IMG/VR virus record: IMGVR_UViG_3300026521_000466
Coordinates: 1-64,000 of that record
DNA: 64,000 bases
DNA from: a virus
Strand: one strand, 5' to 3'
The stretch's first letter is position 1. Every line of letters begins with the position of its first letter. Below, in pieces: positions 59,889-64,000 of this stretch. A program made the translations under genes and the position numbers. A model generated the notes under the pieces. The model searched no databases. It was not told the DNA's origin and saw nothing but the letters and a program-made list of their open reading frames with translations.

Positions 59889-60401
59889 TTACCAACTTAC
59901 TTTGGTTGCTCTCTTTGTTATATTAATAGGTTTATTGGACTTAGTATCCGGAATTACCATATTTATATCTTTGCTCATCTTCTTAAATTGGAACATAATA
60001 TTTGGAAGACTATTTTTATTCAACTCAAACACTTCTTCTGCAAATGCAAACATTAACTCCTTTTCTTCCACGGAGCGTGTTGATGTATTGACCTCATACT
60101 CAGATGCGCCAACGGCATATTCCTTATACTTTTTCAGTAGTCGATAAATTGTATCAAAGTCCTCTTTCTTATATAATGATATCCCAAACCCGTCCATGGC
60201 ATGCTTGGCAATATTGTATAGGGTCATGCCATAAACTTCCAGATCCATTGAAGTATCTACTTCAGCGCCATCGATTACCGAAGTACATACAGGAAACTCT
60301 TTTCTTTCATATTCACTATATTTCAATATAGCAGGTGCATTAACGATAAACATTTTATTATGTATTTCATCCATCACCCTGTCATAATTACGATCAAACA
60401 T
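59889..60401 (-). CDS. virion-type protein, 170 residues
   Basis: No family recognised. Mixed alpha/beta with a helical middle and a basic C-terminus (NITKRATKVSW). Overlaps the upstream gene by eight bases, so coupled in translation with the baseplate-type operon. GGGAGTACTGGACAA precedes the ATG. Confidence 0.65.
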   Translation of the reverse strand: MFDRNYDRVMDEIHNKMFIVNAPAILKYSEYERKEFPVCTSVIDGAEVDTSMDLEVYGMTLYNIAKHAMDGFGISLYKKEDFDTIYRLLKKYKEYAVGASEYEVNTSTRSVEEKELMFAFAEEVFELNKNSLPNIMFQFKKMSKDINMVIPDTKSNKPINITKRATKVSW

Positions 60402-61551
60402 TTGTCCAGTACTCCCTTAATAGAATCATTATGATTGGTCCATAATGGTATTTATCCATATCATCCATTGTGTAATAATCTTCAACTAGAGAGAAAAGAA
60501 GATCTCCATCCAATGCATTATATTCAATATAATCCATTACCAATTTCTCAATCCCATCGACCGCATCCCCGTTGTAGAATGCTTCGCTAAACAGATATTT
60601 TTCCGTATCAATGTATGAAGATGTATATTCCCCATCTGCTCGTATGATTTTATTCGGCATTCTATCAATTACAGTCATGAGCCTTACTGCATATGGATTT
60701 GAATTGTATGGATTATTATCTATATACCCAACACTCTCCATAGAGTTGAATAGGTGTATATCCCTCTCTTCTATTAAAGAAATTGGTGTTATATAGTTAA
60801 CCTCTTTATTTCTATATAGATGAAAATACTCCCCTGCTATAGAACCAAAAAGATTATTGATCTCATAGTTGAAATAAATATTGTCTTCAAAAGTCACCCA
60901 TAGGTAGTTTTCTTCAGATTTAAATCTTCTTATAAAATCTCTTTTTATATTATGAAATGTCTTTTTGGCATCGAATATTGAAGCCTGTTCTTCTGTAGTG
61001 ATGATTGGTTTTTCACCAAGAGTATCTACGTTATTATAGACAAACTCTTTTACCACTCTATTTTCTAATACTTCAAATTTTACAGGGTCCAGCACTTGAT
61101 ATGTATCAAGATGGTAAACTATCTCATATATAGTATTACTTACGTATGTTCTTTTTGTATGTTCTGTTATTACGAACATCGCACGTTTGCCTTCTGCAAT
61201 ATCTACAATGAAAACATCTCCGATATTTGGTATAACATGAAGTAAGTTTGCTGCACCATTTATATTGTCTGGAGAATCCATATTAATAGGTGTGGTTACC
61301 TTTATCTCTAAATCACTGTATTTGTAATACTGCTGCTCGCCATCAGGTAGTGATGGATCGAGGTTATGGGCTTGGTCATTACTGGTCAATACTTGACGAT
61401 AATAATCCACGGTCCAGTTTTTTCCTTCGATGTACTGTACACCGTTTACATTTATCTCTTGTTCCTCTGTCACAACCTGTCTTTCCAAATCTTCTTCAGG
61501 TTGGTGATCAGGAATTTCGAGATTAGAGCCTATGTCTGTTGCTAACATCAT
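60394..61551 (-). CDS. baseplate-type virion protein, 385 residues
   Basis: No family recognised. A strand-rich region after an acidic start has IGDVFIVDIAEGKRAMFVITEHTKRTYVS, the type of beta-barrel seen in baseplate hub and wedge proteins. C-terminal half helical with many Tyr/Asp. Overlaps both neighbours by a few bases, within a six-gene leftward unit. AAAGGATAA precedes the first of two adjacent ATGs. Confidence 0.6.
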   Translation of the reverse strand: MMLATDIGSNLEIPDHQPEEDLERQVVTEEQEINVNGVQYIEGKNWTVDYYRQVLTSNDQAHNLDPSLPDGEQQYYKYSDLEIKVTTPINMDSPDNINGAANLLHVIPNIGDVFIVDIAEGKRAMFVITEHTKRTYVSNTIYEIVYHLDTYQVLDPVKFEVLENRVVKEFVYNNVDTLGEKPIITTEEQASIFDAKKTFHNIKRDFIRRFKSEENYLWVTFEDNIYFNYEINNLFGSIAGEYFHLYRNKEVNYITPISLIEERDIHLFNSMESVGYIDNNPYNSNPYAVRLMTVIDRMPNKIIRADGEYTSSYIDTEKYLFSEAFYNGDAVDGIEKLVMDYIEYNALDGDLLFSLVEDYYTMDDMDKYHYGPIIMILLREYWTNV

Positions 61552-63026
61552 TTATCCTTTAACATGGCCAGTATATGACTGGTCAATACTGTTTTCATTA
61601 TCGGAGTATTTTTAAATATACACTCTGAATATATATCATATATAAAGAAACTATCCAAGATCATCAGATGCCCCTCTTCATATACTATGTTTGGTCTATC
61701 GCTGTTAATAAGTTTTTTCATTACATCTACTCTGAAAGCTTTATACCGTTCATAAGCAGGTCGTTTAAGAAACCCTATATCTGTAACTAGACCTATGCCT
61801 ATTCTATAGATAGCATTTAAATCTAAATCATCTACCGCAGACACTATTAGATCATCATTTATCTCTAGTGGAATGCCTGACAGACGATTGTCTTTAAATA
61901 ACATTACCTGTATAATAGATTCACCTTCATTTACTATGGCATTTCCTTCTCCCCTAATGAATTCAAGCACATCATCTGTAAACTGAATATCTCCCAGATT
62001 TTTCAAGTCTATCAGAGATTTACTGTCACTTGGACTCAACAAGGTAAGTCCGCACAGTATAGTGTTTATAAACGGATGTCTTTCAACATTACTGTCAACA
62101 TCATTTTCAGGCAATCTTATATATTTATTTGCCATAATATTATTGATCACTCTATTGAATAGAGATTCACTAATATTAAACCGTGACATTTCACTAATCA
62201 TTGTGCCAGGGCTATCTTTTTCATAAGATGTGTCTTCTGGTATCAATGCTTTTGGCAAGAATTGGTTTGCAATAACGTAATTATAGAATATATCAACATA
62301 CATAAGTTTACTATACTCTATCTCATATGAGAAATCAATAGTGTAGTAACCAGTCTCCTTATTAAACTCTATCTTCGGTTCTCTTATGTCTTTAAAAATA
62401 CCATTGATATTATTTATAGTTGTTGAATATGTCACGTTTACAGGGCGACCACTATTATCATATGTTAATTCCAAACCATTATCGGATATAGATGAAAGGA
62501 ATTCTAATAGCTCCATATTAATCAAATTATAATTTGTTCTGTATTTATGGATAAATAGTATCAGGTAGGAGATGGTGTTGTTTAAGTAATAGATATACTT
62601 TGAATGGTGGGTCAATCTGAATCCCTCCATGGCTACACGATATAACCTATCTGCTATTTCATTTATTACGGTTCGTGATTTTGAAATCACTTTAAAATTT
62701 AACTCCATTTTATACTGTATATAGACAGGTTTTACAGTTAAATCCCTATCTTGTATAAACGGTTTGTTTGTATTATAGGCAGGCATAAAATATAATGGGT
62801 CTTCAGAAGGACTTTCCTCATAGTAGACATCTATTTTATTTGCTCGTATTTCGTTATCTTTTTTATATTTCAATAGATACTTTTCATTTTTAAAATCACT
62901 ATTGTCATATACTAAGTCTACTGCATTAGTGAAATGCAGTAGCTCTCGTACATTATCCATTACTCCTAGAGCAATGGTGTGACTAATAGTTTTATCAGTT
63001 GCGGGTAGTGTTTCACGTATTATCAT
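61548..63026 (-). CDS. baseplate-type virion protein, 492 residues
   Basis: No family recognised. Mixed alpha/beta with strand pairs (VYIQYKMELNFKVISKSRTVI, GYYTIDFSYEIEYS) and helix-rich C-terminus. Four-base overlap with 60394-61551 and with 63023-63283. The run of overlapping beta-rich genes of this size is typical of baseplate wedge clusters; part unknown. GAGGGAGTGGCTGT precedes the ATG. Confidence 0.6.
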   Translation of the reverse strand: MIIRETLPATDKTISHTIALGVMDNVRELLHFTNAVDLVYDNSDFKNEKYLLKYKKDNEIRANKIDVYYEESPSEDPLYFMPAYNTNKPFIQDRDLTVKPVYIQYKMELNFKVISKSRTVINEIADRLYRVAMEGFRLTHHSKYIYYLNNTISYLILFIHKYRTNYNLINMELLEFLSSISDNGLELTYDNSGRPVNVTYSTTINNINGIFKDIREPKIEFNKETGYYTIDFSYEIEYSKLMYVDIFYNYVIANQFLPKALIPEDTSYEKDSPGTMISEMSRFNISESLFNRVINNIMANKYIRLPENDVDSNVERHPFINTILCGLTLLSPSDSKSLIDLKNLGDIQFTDDVLEFIRGEGNAIVNEGESIIQVMLFKDNRLSGIPLEINDDLIVSAVDDLDLNAIYRIGIGLVTDIGFLKRPAYERYKAFRVDVMKKLINSDRPNIVYEEGHLMILDSFFIYDIYSECIFKNTPIMKTVLTSHILAMLKDK

Positions 63027-63283
63027 ACAGCCACTCCCTCATTGACAAAGGCTAATGAGTGGCCATACAACATTTCATAAATATTGATGTCATCTTTATT
63101 AGTGGTCAATTTATTGGTATCAGGAACATAAGTTATATCATTTGAAAGATTTAAGATTGTGTCTCTACCCATTCCCATAGAGACAAGCTCAAATGCATTA
63201 TTTTTAATATGGAATAGATTTAAATCCACACCTAAGGAAAATGATATCTTTTTCATTGTTGACTCTATTGTTACACTTTTCAT
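63023..63283 (-). CDS. small virion-type protein, 86 residues
   Basis: No family recognised. Beta-rich and compact (SFSLGVDLNLFHIKNNAFELVSM). First gene of the leftward operon to 57345. CAGGAGCAATAT precedes the ATG. Divergent from the gene at 63362 across 78 bases. Confidence 0.62.
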   Translation of the reverse strand: MKSVTIESTMKKISFSLGVDLNLFHIKNNAFELVSMGMGRDTILNLSNDITYVPDTNKLTTNKDDINIYEMLYGHSLAFVNEGVAV

Positions 63284-63361
63284 ATATTGCTCCTGTTAGT
63301 AAAATCATTAAATTAAAGGTGTTTATTTTTTATTGATACTTATATATAAAAGGAAAAACCT

Positions 63362-64000
63362 ATGTTAAAACTACATATCGATGCCTATACTGATATGAAT
63401 CTTGAAGATTCCATGTTTATCGACATAAAACGACTCTCAAAAATGAATAACCATATATTCCAATCTTTATCTGCTAAGTTATATAAATTGTTCAATTTCA
63501 AAGAACATTTGGATAACCTGATAAAAGATGATATGCTCATCGGACTTATGACTGCGGCCAAGAATGAAAAGCTGTTTATTGCTAAGTATGACGAAATAAA
63601 AGATGAAAGTATCCCTGTCCCTATGGGATTCAACGGTAACTTAATTGGAATTACCGGAGTAATTGATAAATACTTCAGAGATTATCTCACTATGTATGAA
63701 GAGAGAATGACTACTTTCAATCAGGAACTTTCTGAATTTATCAACAGCAAAGATGCAAGAACAAAATTGGTATTCAGCTATGATAATACTGATCTAAAGA
63801 AACATTTAATTAAGATGGATAAAGAGATACATGACCAGCTGACAAAATATAAAAGTCCAGTGGCCACTGTAGGTGATCTTTTTGTAAGTAAAAAAGGGTT
63901 TGGAGAAGTAGTAAAAAACCTAACACCATCTATGAGGTATATTAACAGTAAACGTATGAAAGAGTATGTTGGTATGGTACGTGCATTGAATGTAAAGTTG
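63362..64000 (+). CDS. partial helical protein, at least 213 residues, cut by the window edge
   Basis: Open from ATG at 63362 to the last base with no stop. AAAGGAAAAACCT precedes the ATG and TTGATACTTA (63333-63342) fits the second promoter class. The product begins MLKLHIDAYTDMNLEDSMF and is helical, lysine-rich, with a Met/Gly segment (PMGFNGNLIGITG) near 85-100. Probably a virion protein; family not recognised. Confidence 0.75.
   Translation, partial: MLKLHIDAYTDMNLEDSMFIDIKRLSKMNNHIFQSLSAKLYKLFNFKEHLDNLIKDDMLIGLMTAAKNEKLFIAKYDEIKDESIPVPMGFNGNLIGITGVIDKYFRDYLTMYEERMTTFNQELSEFINSKDARTKLVFSYDNTDLKKHLIKMDKEIHDQLTKYKSPVATVGDLFVSKKGFGEVVKNLTPSMRYINSKRMKEYVGMVRALNVKL

Noticed and set aside
1-64000. 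tRNA genes, CRISPR arrays, insertion sequences, integrase or lysogeny genes
   Set aside because: I looked for T-loop-like GGTTCGAATCC strings, direct-repeat arrays and transposase/integrase motifs and saw none; a proper scan would be needed to exclude a tRNA.

Overview
The window is a contiguous piece of a large, AT-rich bacteriophage genome with a contractile tail. It is almost fully coding, on both strands, with short intergenic gaps, strong AAGGAG-type ribosome binding sites and no tRNA, rRNA, CRISPR or insertion sequence that I can see. Several signatures point to the phiKZ-like jumbo phages, the group that includes nucleus-forming phages. A multisubunit RNA polymerase is split into pieces: a beta N-part at 18396-22397, a beta-prime N-part with the DxDGD catalytic loop at 22409-24001, and a separate beta C-terminal piece at 46387-47046. 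The two large polymerase genes sit back-to-back with a 2110-residue tape-measure/peptidoglycan-hydrolase gene. The order terminase, three tail proteins, sheath, tube (5095-13276) also fits. From memory this matches the phiKZ order gp25 to gp30, gp178/gp180/gp181 and gp149 to gp152. No major capsid protein or nuclear-shell protein is recognisable here, and the beta-prime C-terminal part is missing. I cannot name the host.

Layout. 1-5.1 kb: SbcC/gp46-like exonuclease subunit, small unknowns, a free-standing HNH protein. 5.1-13.3 kb (rightward): large terminase, three related beta-rich tail proteins, tail sheath, tail tube. 13.3-18.3 kb: a zinc-ribbon/HTH protein, a 165-residue protein and four virion-type proteins. 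18.4-30.4 kb: virion RNA polymerase subunits (leftward) and tape measure (rightward). 30.4-33.2 kb (leftward): a 104-residue protein, a DarG-type macrodomain, a GroEL chaperonin and a tiny membrane-protein/structured locus. 33.3-35.1 kb (rightward): two unknowns and a RuvC-like resolvase. 35.1-44.4 kb (leftward): unknowns, then portal, inner-body-like proteins and a spike-like protein. 44.4-46.4 kb: one rightward virion-type gene. 46.4-50.7 kb (leftward): beta C-terminal piece, lipoprotein, RecA/UvsX-like ATPase, dUTPase. 50.8-56.3 kb: unknowns, a baseplate/tube-like protein, a four-gene early-looking cassette and the SbcD/gp47-like nuclease. 56.4-63.3 kb: a gp25-like protein and a leftward baseplate-type operon. 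A partial gene runs off the right edge.

How it fits together. Seven intergenic copies of a leftward motif (TATATTATTRYAGTRG) resemble the TATATTAC early promoter of the phiKZ virion polymerase. They lie before the macrodomain, the GroEL, the tiny locus and small unknown genes, which are therefore candidates for first-expressed genes. A second motif, about TTGAATATAA, lies just upstream of structural and polymerase genes and may mark late promoters. Transcription units end in long near-perfect palindromes, many of which contain the stop codons of both convergent genes. Start sites were re-chosen where a ribosome binding site supported a downstream ATG, and five genes of 37 to 56 codons or cut by the window edge were added by reading the gaps directly.
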